Shown: in pieces, positions 48,685 to 57,838 of the stretch | Numbering within the stretch: position 1 is the stretch's first letter | How the letters are laid out: each line of letters starts with the position of its first letter | NCBI RefSeq assembly: GCF_947331435.1 | Contig: NZ_CAMZOF010000013.1 | Coordinates: 62,001 to 126,000 of the forward strand | Direction: 5' to 3' | DNA from: Pelagibius sp. Alg239-R121 | GTDB lineage: Bacteria; Pseudomonadota; Alphaproteobacteria; Kiloniellales; Kiloniellaceae | Length of the DNA stretch: 64,000 nucleotides | Notes under the pieces: model-generated | Told to the model about the DNA's origin: nothing | Databases searched by the model: none | What the model saw: the letters and a program-made list of their open reading frames with translations, nothing else | Translations under genes and position numbers: made by a program

Positions 48685-49686
48685 ATGAAAAAAATTACAT
48701 TGCTCGCCGCCGCCGCTGCGGTTGGTTTGTCAGCCTTCGCGGCCGAGGCCGCCGAACAGGTGACGCTTCAGCTCAAGTGGGTGACGCAGGGGCAGTTCGC
48801 CGGTTACTACGTGGCGAAAGACAAGGGCTTTTATGAGGACGCCGGTCTCGACGTCACTATCAAGCCCGGCGGACCCGACGTTGCACCGCCGCAGGTGATC
48901 GCCGGCGGTGGCGCCGATGTTGTCATCGACTGGATGCCTTCGGCCCTGGCGTCGCGCGAGAAGGGCGTGCCGCTGGTCAACATCGCACAGATCTTCAAGA
49001 CTTCGGGCATGATGCTGACCTGCCGCAAGGATTCGGGCATTACCTCGCCAGCCGACTTCAAGGGCCGGACCCTGGGCGTCTGGTTCTTCGGCAACGAATA
49101 CCCGTTCCTGAGCTGGATGAGCAAACTGGGCCTGCCGACCGAAGGCGGCGCGGATGGCGTCACGGTCCTGAAGCAGGGCTTCAATGTCGACCCGATCCTG
49201 CAGAAGCAGGCGGACTGCGTATCGACCATGACCTACAACGAATATTGGCAGATCATCGACGCCGGTTTGACGCCCGAAGATCTGCTCGTTTTCAAGTATG
49301 AAGATCAGGGCGTGGCCACGCTGGAAGACGGTCTTTACGTTATGGAAGATAACCTGAAGGACGCTGCTTTCGTCTCGAAGATGGCCAAGTTCGTCGCTGC
49401 CTCCGTGAAGGGCTGGGAGTATGCAGCCGCCAATCCGGATGAAGCCGCTGAGATCGTGCTTGAGAACGATGCCACCGGTGCGCAGACCGAGAAGCATCAG
49501 AAGCGCATGGTCGGCGAGATCAACAAGCTGGTCGCGGGTTCGGCCAAAGGTATCGGGTATCTCGATCCGGCTGACTATCAGCGGACGGTCGATGTTCTGC
49601 TCGGCAACGCTTCGACTCCGGTTATCACCAAAGCACCCGAAGGGGCCTGGACTCACGCAGTTTGGGAAATGTCTAAGGGCAAGTAA
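48685..49686 (+). CDS. NMT1/THI5-type periplasmic substrate-binding protein
   Basis: 333 aa with a signal peptide (ending AEAAEQ). NMT1/THI5 fold: TLQLKWVTQGQFAGYYVAKDKGFYEDAGLDVTIKPGG and VIDWMPSALASREKGVPLVNIAQIF. Members bind pyrimidines such as hydroxymethylpyrimidine or others. The pyrimidine operon context suggests uracil, thymine, or related pyrimidines. A terminator follows. Confidence 0.92.
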   Translation: MKKITLLAAAAAVGLSAFAAEAAEQVTLQLKWVTQGQFAGYYVAKDKGFYEDAGLDVTIKPGGPDVAPPQVIAGGGADVVIDWMPSALASREKGVPLVNIAQIFKTSGMMLTCRKDSGITSPADFKGRTLGVWFFGNEYPFLSWMSKLGLPTEGGADGVTVLKQGFNVDPILQKQADCVSTMTYNEYWQIIDAGLTPEDLLVFKYEDQGVATLEDGLYVMEDNLKDAAFVSKMAKFVAASVKGWEYAAANPDEAAEIVLENDATGAQTEKHQKRMVGEINKLVAGSAKGIGYLDPADYQRTVDVLLGNASTPVITKAPEGAWTHAVWEMSKGK

Positions 49687-49732
49687 AGTTACGGCATATG
49701 GTCAGACCGAAGCCGGTTGGACTTTGAATAAG

Positions 49733-49761
49733 AAGGGGAAGCTTTCAGGCTTCCCCTTTTT
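49733..49761 (+). terminator. Rho-independent terminator of the pyrimidine operon
   Basis: Stem AAGGGGAAGC/GCTTCCCCTT with a 6-base loop, followed by a short T run. Confidence 0.85.
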
Positions 49762-49963
49762 CGTTGTCCGGCTTTGCGATCGCTTCGCCTGCAGCCTCGA
49801 CCGCATGGCATTAGGGCACAGCTCTCAATTTATGTTAAGATGTCTACATATGAATTTTTTTGTCGACGTTTTTTGATTGATTCGAAGTGTTCCGCGCCAG
49901 GCTCCGTGTTTCTATGTTGAGGAGGACTGGCAGTGGCCAACCGATATTCGCTGCGAGGCGGAA

Positions 49964-51967
49964 ATGAAAGACTTGCCGGATTTCGTGAAGCAGATGATGC
50001 AGCAGGCGCTTGAGGAAAAAGCCCTGGAGGCCTTTGGCGAGTCCAGTCCTCTCGACGCGGCGAAGCTCAATTTCCAGACGGTTCAGCAGTGTCTTCAATC
50101 AGGTGACTATGAAGGCGGTATGCGGGCAGCGGACAAGATTGTCCGATTGCTCGAAGGCCAATCCGGGTCAGAGGCGGACGAGTTGGCAGCCGGTGCGTTG
50201 AACGCGCGGGCCGAGGCACTTAAGTTTCTGGGTTATCCTGACGAGGCCATTGAAAACTATGAGAAAGCCCTGGCCAGGATTACACCCGATCAATCGCCAT
50301 TGCTCTATGCCGCGGCGCTAAGTAACCGGGGGCTGGTGTTGCTCGGGCGCGGGCGCACGAGTGAAGCCGTGACGTCGCAGCGTCTGGCGCTGGAACTGGA
50401 CCGTAAACAGGGTGATCCGGAGGGTTTGGGATATTCGCTACACAATTTGGCTTTTGCCTTGTTGGAGAACGCCGAAATTACCGAAGCGCTTGGGCTTGGC
50501 CTGGAGGCCGTGACGGTCAGGCGCGGATTGAACAATGCGGATGAACTCGTCAACAGCCTGACCATGCTGGCCAGAATTTATCTCGCGGCGGAGTGTTACG
50601 AGGAGGCCGATGAGGCCATACGGGAGGCCTTGGCTCTAGGTCCCAGATGCCGCGACCACTCCAGCTACCGCAATGCGCTCATCGGTGCTGCAGACCTTGC
50701 AGAGGCCGCGGGAGATGAGCAGGGGTTCGAGGCCTATTTGGGTGAGATACTTGGAAACGTGGAGAAGCTGCGCGCCGCCGTTGGCAACCGTGCCGCCCTT
50801 GATGCCTTCGACTCCCGTTACAACCGGCATTACGAGCGGGCCATCCGCTTCTGCCTGTCGCGTGAGCGCTACCGGGACGCCTATGAACTTATCGCCCGGA
50901 CGCGCGCACGGACCCTGCGAGAACTGTTTAGAGCGCGGCACGCCGGGACGATTGGCGTTGACGATCGTTCGAACGACGGCGCTCCAGCTTGGACAGAAGC
51001 CTTGACCGCGCAGGAAATCCTGCTCGAGTTTTGGGTCTATCCGCGCGAAACCACCAGTTACATCTTCAGAAAAGGCGAGGACATTCAATGCCACCGCCGT
51101 AAGGAAGAGGAGGCCTGGGACTGGGTCGCCGGACTCCGAGCGATCCTCGACGCCGGTGGCGACGGCTCATCGGATGCCGAGCGTTTGCTGGCCCATGTCT
51201 GGGAGCCGCTGGAAGGCCGGCTTCAGCCGGGCGACCGGCTATATATTGTGCCACACGGTGTGCAGCAGCTCTTTCCTTTCGCCTGCTACCGCTCGCCGAT
51301 TACAGGGCGCTATCTCGTCGAAGACCATGAGATCGTCGTCCTGCCGTCACCGGCCCTGCTTCCCGATTTCAAGGTTTTGCCATCAGTCCAGACCCGCGAA
51401 TGCCTGGTGATCGGTGATCCCGACGGATCCTTGCCGCAAGCCCGGATCGAAGCAAAGGAAGTTGCCGCGCAGCTGGGCTGCAATGCGATTATCGGTGAGG
51501 ATGCGACTGCGGAAGAGATCAAGGGACGCCTGCGCGGCGGCCGTTTCGACGTTGTGCACTTCGCCTGTCATTTCGATCTGCATGCCGGAGACGGGCAACC
51601 GCCGGGCCTGATTCTGGCCGGTGGAGAGCGTCTGACCCTTGCCGATCTTGCCCACCTGAAATTCGAGGCGAATCTGGTATCGCTGGCATCCTGCTGGTCG
51701 GGTTTCCCGAAGTTCTCCGAATGGAACAGCTATGATTCGCTTGCGCGGGCCATGCTGCTCAGCGGTGCGCGCGCCATTATCGCGGCTCTGGCACCGGTGG
51801 ACGATGCGGCCTCGCGTCGGCTTTTCGACAATTTCTATGATTTGTTCCGCGACGGTGTTTCGGCACCGGAGGCTTTACGACAGGGCCAGCGCGCATTGAT
51901 CTCTTCACAGCAATTCGCCGACAGGAAATACTGGGCGCCCTTCGTGGCGATAGGAAAGGGTGACTGA
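49964..51967 (+). CDS. TPR-CHAT caspase-like protease
   Basis: 667 aa from the ATG at 49964 (GAGG at 49955-49958). An upstream frame reaching 49877 adds an unrelated stretch. Residues ~20-310 contain TPR-like repeats (AGALNARAEALKFLGYPDEAIENYEKAL, SLHNLAFALLENAEITEALGLGLEAV, SLTMLARIYLAAECYEEADEAIREAL). The C-terminal CHAT domain has the catalytic His motif VVHFACHF (H532, H536) and Cys motif SLASCWSG (C577), about 45 residues apart, as in active CHAT proteases. The family uses TPRs to sense partners and cleaves specific effectors. A small membrane protein starts 1 bp after its stop. Confidence 0.92.
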   Translation: MKDLPDFVKQMMQQALEEKALEAFGESSPLDAAKLNFQTVQQCLQSGDYEGGMRAADKIVRLLEGQSGSEADELAAGALNARAEALKFLGYPDEAIENYEKALARITPDQSPLLYAAALSNRGLVLLGRGRTSEAVTSQRLALELDRKQGDPEGLGYSLHNLAFALLENAEITEALGLGLEAVTVRRGLNNADELVNSLTMLARIYLAAECYEEADEAIREALALGPRCRDHSSYRNALIGAADLAEAAGDEQGFEAYLGEILGNVEKLRAAVGNRAALDAFDSRYNRHYERAIRFCLSRERYRDAYELIARTRARTLRELFRARHAGTIGVDDRSNDGAPAWTEALTAQEILLEFWVYPRETTSYIFRKGEDIQCHRRKEEEAWDWVAGLRAILDAGGDGSSDAERLLAHVWEPLEGRLQPGDRLYIVPHGVQQLFPFACYRSPITGRYLVEDHEIVVLPSPALLPDFKVLPSVQTRECLVIGDPDGSLPQARIEAKEVAAQLGCNAIIGEDATAEEIKGRLRGGRFDVVHFACHFDLHAGDGQPPGLILAGGERLTLADLAHLKFEANLVSLASCWSGFPKFSEWNSYDSLARAMLLSGARAIIAALAPVDDAASRRLFDNFYDLFRDGVSAPEALRQGQRALISSQQFADRKYWAPFVAIGKGD

Positions 51968-51968
51968 T

Positions 51969-52463
51969 ATGACGCAAGAAGCGGCGTCGCCGGTAAGCGA
52001 TCTTGAACTCGAGTTGATGAGCAGCAGGCTGGACGACCTGCTTGAACGGGGCGCCGGACTAAAGACGCTGGGCGGCGAAGTTCGCGCAACGGCGAACTCC
52101 CAGAACGATGCTTCGCTGCCCGACGACTTGCGAAGCAATTTGAGCCAGAGTCTGGTGATCGAAGGAGCGGGAGACCCTTCCGGCACCCGTGATCCATCTG
52201 TGCAGGACCAAGCGTTGGGGGAGAGATTCTGGAGCCTCTACCGGAAAAAGCTGCGCGCTTCGCTTTGCGATCCGGAAGGGCAGCTCTACGCGCTGTTGGT
52301 CGAACAGGGCAAAAGCGACAAAAAGGCTTTGATTGCCGGAATTGCGGGGGCACTGGGGGTTGGCATGGCCTTCGCCGGTCTGATCTGCGCGTTGGCGGCG
52401 ATCCTGCTCGAGGTCGGATTGCAGACCTTCTGTGAGCTTACTCAGGATCAAGAGCCCGTCTGA
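51969..52463 (+). CDS. Small membrane protein paired with the CHAT protease
   Basis: 164 aa from the ATG at 51969 (AGGAAAGGG upstream; an in-frame GTG at 51960 has no spacing). Not recognised. A polar N-terminal ~115 residues, with a Pro/Gly/Ser-rich stretch (~45-85) that could be a flexible linker, lead to a hydrophobic C-terminal segment (~120-152: IAGALGVGMAFAGLICALAA). It starts 1 bp after the CHAT stop, so co-translated. It could be a substrate, effector or regulator of the protease. Confidence 0.75.
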   Translation: MTQEAASPVSDLELELMSSRLDDLLERGAGLKTLGGEVRATANSQNDASLPDDLRSNLSQSLVIEGAGDPSGTRDPSVQDQALGERFWSLYRKKLRASLCDPEGQLYALLVEQGKSDKKALIAGIAGALGVGMAFAGLICALAAILLEVGLQTFCELTQDQEPV

Positions 52464-52486
52464 GCCAGAAATGCGCTGTCCAGGTT

Positions 52487-53464
52487 CTAAACTCTGACTC
52501 GGCCGCGCTCTTCCTTCAACGCGATCAGGGCGAAAGCCGTAACGCTGCCGAGCACGACGGAACCACCAAGCAAGGTGAGCGAGGAGGGGACTTCGCCGAC
52601 CAGACCCCAGACCAGGAGCGGTCCCATAATTGCTTCGATCAGGATCAGTAGTGTGACTTCAGCCGGCGGGATCAGTTTGGTGGCGAGCGTTGCGAAGGCG
52701 AATCCCGCGCCGACCTGAAACACACCGGAAAATAGCGAGAGGCCTAAATCGACCGGCGGGATGACGAGGCTTGTCATGCTCAAAAGTGCACCTTCTGAAT
52801 CTGGGACCGCGGTGCCGGCTGTCAATGCCATGGCAGCGGCAAGGACAGCTGCCAACATCCCACCGAGGCCTGAAGCCGCAAAGGTGTCGATGTCGCGGGA
52901 CTTGCGAAGCAGCAGGACATAGGCCGTGTAACAGACCATGGCGGCGAGGGCATAGAGGTTGCCCAGGAACTTTCCGTCGGCCAGACCATTGGAGACCATC
53001 AGGAACACACCGGCCATGGCGGTGGCAAGGGCGATCATCGCTTTGGCACTCAGGCGGTCGCCGAACAGCAGCCAAGCGGCGAACGCGGTAAAGAGCGGCG
53101 CGGATCCAAGTACGAAGGTTGCATTGGCCACGGTGGTGTTGAGAAGGGCGAGAACATAGGTGATCTGGCCGAAACCGACAGCGAGGGCGATCGGCGGTGC
53201 CATCCAGCCGATTTTTCGAACCTGATGCAGAAGGCCAGCAATCGAACCCGACTTCCAAGCCGCGAGCGTAAACATCAAAATCATGAAGGCGAAGCTGCGC
53301 CAGGTCAGGATCTGCCAAGCGCCTGTTTCTTCGCTCATCAGACGGACGATCGGCCCACCGAGGCTAAGTGACAGGCCTCCCATAGCGCCGTAGAAAACGC
53401 CGAGGGCATGCTGGCTGCGCCCCTGTTGCCGTGATGGGGCGCCTTGCTGCTTCACAGTTGTCAT
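52487..53464 (-). CDS. EamA-family (DMT) transporter
   Basis: 325 aa from the ATG at 53464 (a frame to 53488 is possible). Ten hydrophobic segments in two EamA repeats, e.g. VANATFVLGSAPLFTAFAAWLLFGDRLSAKA and LTLLGGSVVLGSVTAFALIAL. Drug/metabolite exporter-type carrier of unknown substrate. A second EamA gene lies on the opposite side, divergent. Confidence 0.9.
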   Translation of the reverse strand: MTTVKQQGAPSRQQGRSQHALGVFYGAMGGLSLSLGGPIVRLMSEETGAWQILTWRSFAFMILMFTLAAWKSGSIAGLLHQVRKIGWMAPPIALAVGFGQITYVLALLNTTVANATFVLGSAPLFTAFAAWLLFGDRLSAKAMIALATAMAGVFLMVSNGLADGKFLGNLYALAAMVCYTAYVLLLRKSRDIDTFAASGLGGMLAAVLAAAMALTAGTAVPDSEGALLSMTSLVIPPVDLGLSLFSGVFQVGAGFAFATLATKLIPPAEVTLLILIEAIMGPLLVWGLVGEVPSSLTLLGGSVVLGSVTAFALIALKEERGRVRV

Positions 53465-53777
53465 GAGGTGGCGTGGTTCCCCGAACAATCCAACTATCCT
53501 TGGGTTAGCTGTCGCACGTTTTATGCCGAACTACCAGGGTTCTGCCGCAATTGCCGAAGGTTGCTTTAAGGCGAAAAATGCTTTCCGATTGCTATCTTGG
53601 GTCGAGGCTTACATAGTGGATAACCTGCTTTCGTTGAAGCAGCCCAATGAAACCCGCTATAAGAAGGATGGCAGTGTGTCAGGGCGTTAGCCGTCTTGAT
53701 ACTGAGCCGCCCTTCCCCTCTCGATTTCACAGTTCGGCGTTCCGACCCCTAGATTCGAGCGGACATCAGGAGACCAC
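53465..53777. other. Intergenic region between two divergent EamA genes
   Basis: 313 bp; nothing recognised apart from presumed promoters. Confidence 0.45.
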
Positions 53778-54731
53778 GTGCCCTCGGATCTATCAAAGAC
53801 TGCCAGTCCTGCGGATCAAGCCGCAATCCCTCCGGTTCCCAGAAACAATGTGCTGCAGGGCATCGGTTGGATGCTTGTCACCGGGTTTCTGTTTGTCGCC
53901 GTCACCGGCATTGTCCGTCATCTCGGCTCGGATATGCCCGCGATCGAAGCGGCCTTCATTCGCTATGCGCTGGGATTGCTGCTGATCCTGCCATTCTTGT
54001 TCAAGCTGACCCGGCAGCGGATCGAGCCTGATGTGATGAAGCTCTATGCTGCGCGCGGTTTGGTGCATGGGATTGCGGTCATGCTCTGGTTTTTTGCCAT
54101 GGCGCGCATTCCCATCGCGGAGGTCACCGCCATCGGGTATACGGCACCAATCTACGTGACGATCGGTGCCGCGTTTTTTCTGGGCGAGAAACTTCAGGTG
54201 CGCCGCGTCGTCGCCATTATGGTCGGCCTGACCGGGTCCCTGGTCATCCTGCGGCCAGGTTTTCAGGAAATCAACGCGGGCCAGTTGGCGCAGGTCGTGG
54301 CGGCGCCGTTGTTTGCGGCTTCCTTCATACTCGCCAAGAAGCTCACGGACCGGGCCGACCCGGCAATCATCGTCGGCATGCTATCGGTCTTCTGTACAAT
54401 CGTGCTTCTGCCCGGTGCGATCCTGCAGTGGCGCGATCCCACTCTGGAAGAGGTTCTCTGGCTGGCATTGACGGCTGTCTTTGCCACCACCGGACACTAT
54501 ACCCTGACAAAGGCCTTTCGCGCGGCGCCCATAACGGTCACCCAGCCGATCGCCTTTCTTCAGTTGCTCTGGGCCGCGTTGCTGGGGATGGCGGTGTTTG
54601 ACGAAGCTCTCGATCCCTTCGTCTTCCTGGGGGGTGCCATTGTGATTGGGGCGGCCACCTACATTTCCCATCGTGAAACCCTTGCGGCCCGCCGCCGCAA
54701 GCAGTTGGAAGCTGAAACACCTTCAGCTTAG
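53778..54731 (+). CDS. EamA-family (DMT) transporter
   Basis: 317 aa from GTG 53778, with CAGGAG upstream. Ten hydrophobic segments in two EamA repeats (PIAEVTAIGYTAPIYVTIGAAFFLGEKL and PITVTQPIAFLQLLWAALLGMAVFDEAL). The substrate is unknown. It is a distant paralogue of the divergent neighbour. Confidence 0.92.
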   Translation: MPSDLSKTASPADQAAIPPVPRNNVLQGIGWMLVTGFLFVAVTGIVRHLGSDMPAIEAAFIRYALGLLLILPFLFKLTRQRIEPDVMKLYAARGLVHGIAVMLWFFAMARIPIAEVTAIGYTAPIYVTIGAAFFLGEKLQVRRVVAIMVGLTGSLVILRPGFQEINAGQLAQVVAAPLFAASFILAKKLTDRADPAIIVGMLSVFCTIVLLPGAILQWRDPTLEEVLWLALTAVFATTGHYTLTKAFRAAPITVTQPIAFLQLLWAALLGMAVFDEALDPFVFLGGAIVIGAATYISHRETLAARRRKQLEAETPSA

Positions 54732-54774
54732 TCATCGAACGATTTAAGGGCGCAGCCGTTTTTTGAGAACAATC

Positions 54775-55059
54775 TCACTCTAGAGCAGCAACGATGCTCG
54801 CAAGCTCTTCTCGCAGGGATGTTGCAGGAACGTCTCGGCCGGCCCGCCGATACCAATAGGCGGCATTTGACTGATCGCCTTCAACCCGATGCAGGTGGCC
54901 GTGAACCCAGGCTCCGGCTTTGCTGTCGTCGGCCTGCGCCCGTTCATGGGCGGTGTCCCAGTCGCCGTTGGCCTGATGCCACAAGGCCTGGAGCGCGAGA
55001 CTACAGCCTTCGGGTGGCGATGACATTTCAAGAGAGGCTTTGAAAGTCTCCAAGTCCAA
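54775..55059 (-). CDS. Small hypothetical protein
   Basis: 94 aa from a TTG at 55059, preceded by GGGAG with 6-8-base spacing; longer frames add residues that look non-coding. Acidic, Trp- and Ala-rich, probably helical, with SLALQALWHQANGDWDTAHERAQ and YWYRRAGRDVP. This pattern occurs in small alphaproteobacterial hypotheticals. No signal or membrane segment. Confidence 0.5.
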   Translation of the reverse strand: MDLETFKASLEMSSPPEGCSLALQALWHQANGDWDTAHERAQADDSKAGAWVHGHLHRVEGDQSNAAYWYRRAGRDVPATSLREELASIVAALE

Positions 55060-55308
55060 GACTGTCTCCCATCTTTGACGACCGGTTCCGGCGGTCTGTG
55101 CCGCTGGTTCTGTACGAATTCCCGATGCGGGTATTTGGGACGTATGCGTATAGTATCTAGGTTGGCGGGGTGGTCGCGCAAGCATCTGATTGCAATTCTT
55201 ACGAGCCGGAGTAGCAATGTCCGAGAAAATCATGATAGAGAGTTGGACTTGAAGGGAAATCAAGGACTGGTGTTGGGTTTGAGCCAGGCGAAGCGGGGGG
55301 CAACTGTG

Positions 55309-56112
55309 ATGCATGACATACTCGATCTTGAGCAGTATCCGCTCGATGCTTTATCGACGCCGCGGGGTCAGTCGCTGTTGGAGGGTTGCCGCCGGGGACT
55401 GACTGAGCAAGGGATGTTCAATCTGGAAGGCTTTCTTCGCCCGGAAGCGCTCGAACGATGCCTGGCTGAGGTGAAACCGCCACTCGAGGCTTCGGCCTTT
55501 ACTCACAGCCGCAGTCATAACATCTATTTTAAGAAGGAGGTGGCCGACGTGCCGCCTGAGCATCCGGCACTGAAGCAATTCGAGACCGTCAATCATACGA
55601 TCTGTGCCGATCAGATTCCGGGCAGCATCGTCTGCAGGATTTACGAATGGCCACCTCTGGCGGCATTTCTGGCGGCGGTTACCGGCAAGCCTAATCTTTA
55701 TCAGATGGCTGACCCTCTGGCGCGGGCCAACGTCATGGCGTACCGCGAAGGCGAAGCGCTCAATTGGCATTTTGACCGCTCGGAGTTCACAACGACGCTG
55801 CTGCTTCAACGGCCGGACGGCGGGGGTGCTTTTCAGAATCGGAGCGGTCTTCGCACCGAAGCAAACCCCAACTACGACGGTGTTGCGCGCTTGCTCGCCG
55901 GTGAAGACGACCAAGTGGAGACGCTGTCACTGACGCCGGGGACATTGAACGTTTTCAAAGGCAAGTACACGGCCCACCGCGTTACACCGGTAGAAGGGAA
56001 CGAGCCACGCATCGTCGCGGTATATTCCTACTACGAAACGCCCGGCGTGATGTTCAGTGAAGCGGAACGCGTTGGCTTCTATGGCCGGGCCAAAGCAATG
56101 ACAGCAAATTAA
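55309..56112 (+). CDS. BesD-like Fe(II)/2-oxoglutarate-dependent oxygenase
   Basis: 267 aa from the ATG at 55309. The iron triad reads HFD (H154, D156) and H223 in TAHRVTPV, and R234 (EPRIVAVYSY) would hold 2-oxoglutarate. The overall pattern resembles the BesD/HalB family of free-amino-acid halogenases. In halogenases the Asp is replaced by Gly or Ala; here Asp is present, so hydroxylase chemistry is expected. 9 bp before a HAD phosphatase on the same strand; the two likely form an operon. Confidence 0.8.
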   Translation: MHDILDLEQYPLDALSTPRGQSLLEGCRRGLTEQGMFNLEGFLRPEALERCLAEVKPPLEASAFTHSRSHNIYFKKEVADVPPEHPALKQFETVNHTICADQIPGSIVCRIYEWPPLAAFLAAVTGKPNLYQMADPLARANVMAYREGEALNWHFDRSEFTTTLLLQRPDGGGAFQNRSGLRTEANPNYDGVARLLAGEDDQVETLSLTPGTLNVFKGKYTAHRVTPVEGNEPRIVAVYSYYETPGVMFSEAERVGFYGRAKAMTAN

Positions 56113-56121
56113 GGACCAGGC

Positions 56122-56799
56122 ATGACGGATGCGGCGATCATCTTCGACTGCGATGGCGTTCTCGTGGATTCGGAACGCATCGCGATCGCCGTGGAGCGCG
56201 ATCATTTGGCGCGGATTGGCCTGGTGTACGAATCTGCGGACTACCTCAGCCGTTTCGTCGGGCTGACAAATCAGGATTTCTATCTTGCTTTGGAGAACGA
56301 CCATCGGGCGATCCACAATCGTCCGTTGCCAACCGACTTTTTCGAAAAGCTGAAAACGGCCTGCTGGGCACGCTATGAAAGTGAACTCACGTCTTTCGAG
56401 GGATTGCTGCCGCTGCTCGATACTCTCCGCGGCCCGGTGGCGGTGGCATCCTCCAGCTCGAAGCCTCTGCTGCACAGGAAGCTGGAAATAACGGAGCTGC
56501 ACGGGCGCTTCGATCCGCACATTTATTCCGGCGACGAAGTTGCACGCGGTAAGCCGTCACCGGATCTTTTTTTGTTGGCGGCCGAACGCATTGAGCGGGA
56601 TCCGGCGCAATGCCTCGTGATTGAGGACAGCATCAACGGTGTTCGTGCTGCCGTCGCCGCGGGTATGGAGGTCTGGGGGTTCACCGGTGGCGGCCACGCA
56701 GACGCCGGCCTGTCTGGCCGGTTGAAAGAGGCAGGCGCCCGGAAAGTCTTTTCGAACTATCCGGACATGCTTCCCGCCGCAAAGGCCTTCGCGCGCTAA
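56122..56799 (+). CDS. HAD-superfamily phosphatase/phosphomutase-like hydrolase
   Basis: 225 aa. HAD motifs: nucleophile FDCDGVLVDSE (D9, D11), motif II VASSSSK, motif III and IV GKPSPDLFLLA and VIEDSINGVRAA. Beta-phosphoglucomutase-like subgroup; substrate unknown. Follows the oxygenase gene at 9 bp. Confidence 0.9.
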   Translation: MTDAAIIFDCDGVLVDSERIAIAVERDHLARIGLVYESADYLSRFVGLTNQDFYLALENDHRAIHNRPLPTDFFEKLKTACWARYESELTSFEGLLPLLDTLRGPVAVASSSSKPLLHRKLEITELHGRFDPHIYSGDEVARGKPSPDLFLLAAERIERDPAQCLVIEDSINGVRAAVAAGMEVWGFTGGGHADAGLSGRLKEAGARKVFSNYPDMLPAAKAFAR

Positions 56800-57693
56800 T
56801 CATGACCTGGTGGAAGCTTTGCGATTTCGTCCCGCCAGCAGCCAGTCTCTGACTGCGGCAGTCGCCTCACTGCTGAGCGCGTTCTCCTGGTAGATCAGGT
56901 AGTAAGCGTCTTCGGGATCCAAGCTGGTCTCGAAGGGACGCAGCAGCCGGCCCGCCGCCAGTTCATCGCCGACAAACTGCAATATACCTAGGGCAATGCC
57001 TCGGCCGGCCAGTGCGGCCTGAAGCAGAACGTTCGCGTCCTCAAATATAGTGCCCGGTAGGTTGACGGGAGGCATCACGCCGGCCTTTTCGAACCACTGG
57101 CGCCAGCCTTTGTCGTCACGATGATGGAGCAGCGGCAGCGAGAGCAGGTCTTCGGTACAGAGGAGGGAATCCGGAGTCTTCAACAGGGAAGGCGCGAAGA
57201 CCGGACTGACCTCGATGCGTAGGAGCGGCTCGCAACGAACGGCTGGCCAATCGCCTTTACCCCAAGCGACCGCAAGATCGAACTGGGCCATCTGCTGCCA
57301 CACGGGCAGGGGGGAATGATGCAGCCGTAGATCGATGCTCGGGTGTGCCGACCAGAAATCCGCCAGCCTGGGAACCAGCCAGCGCGCCGAAAAGATCGGT
57401 CCTGCCCCAAGCGTCACGTTGCGTCTACCCGGGTTGGCGGACAGCTTTGCGAATGCCGCGGCGATGTTCGCGATCGCCGGGCCGATGCTTTCGGCGAAAC
57501 CCAACCCGTTCGGGGTCAGTTCCACACGGCGGGTGTGCCTGATGAAAAGCGGCTGGCCGCATAAGGCTTCGAGTTGTTTTATCTGGTGACTGATGGCGGT
57601 CGGAGTCAGGCCCAGTTCAATTGCCGCGTCCTTGAAGCTCAAATGACGGGCCGCCGCATCAAACGCGCGAATTGCCGCGAAGGGAGGAAGCAT
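56800..57693 (-). CDS. LysR-family (GcvA-like) regulator
   Basis: 297 aa. Helix-turn-helix AIRAFDAAARHLSFKDAAIELGLTPTAISHQIKQLE, and a ligand domain. Divergent from the mttB-like gene, 145 bp apart, where two palindromic boxes are seen; likely the activator of the methyltransferase cluster. Confidence 0.92.
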   Translation of the reverse strand: MLPPFAAIRAFDAAARHLSFKDAAIELGLTPTAISHQIKQLEALCGQPLFIRHTRRVELTPNGLGFAESIGPAIANIAAAFAKLSANPGRRNVTLGAGPIFSARWLVPRLADFWSAHPSIDLRLHHSPLPVWQQMAQFDLAVAWGKGDWPAVRCEPLLRIEVSPVFAPSLLKTPDSLLCTEDLLSLPLLHHRDDKGWRQWFEKAGVMPPVNLPGTIFEDANVLLQAALAGRGIALGILQFVGDELAAGRLLRPFETSLDPEDAYYLIYQENALSSEATAAVRDWLLAGRNRKASTRS

Positions 57694-57710
57694 GAACGTC
57701 CAGCTCTACA

Positions 57711-57801
57711 GATGAATTTTTATCATCTATAGAGCGAACCGAACTGGTTTGTCAAAGAAGGTTAGCCGAATTAGTGTCAAGCAAGATGAATTTTTCTTCA
57801 T
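57711..57801. promoter_or_regulatory. Candidate LysR boxes between the regulator and mttB-like gene
   Basis: Two related palindromes, GATGAATTTTTATCATC at 57711-57727 and ATGAATTTTTCTTCAT at 57786-57801, share ATGAATTTTT and flank the middle of the intergenic region. Consistent with LysR-type binding sites. Confidence 0.6.
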
Positions 57802-57838
57802 TGTCTGACTGAACGATGACCATCAAAGAGGCGGGCGT

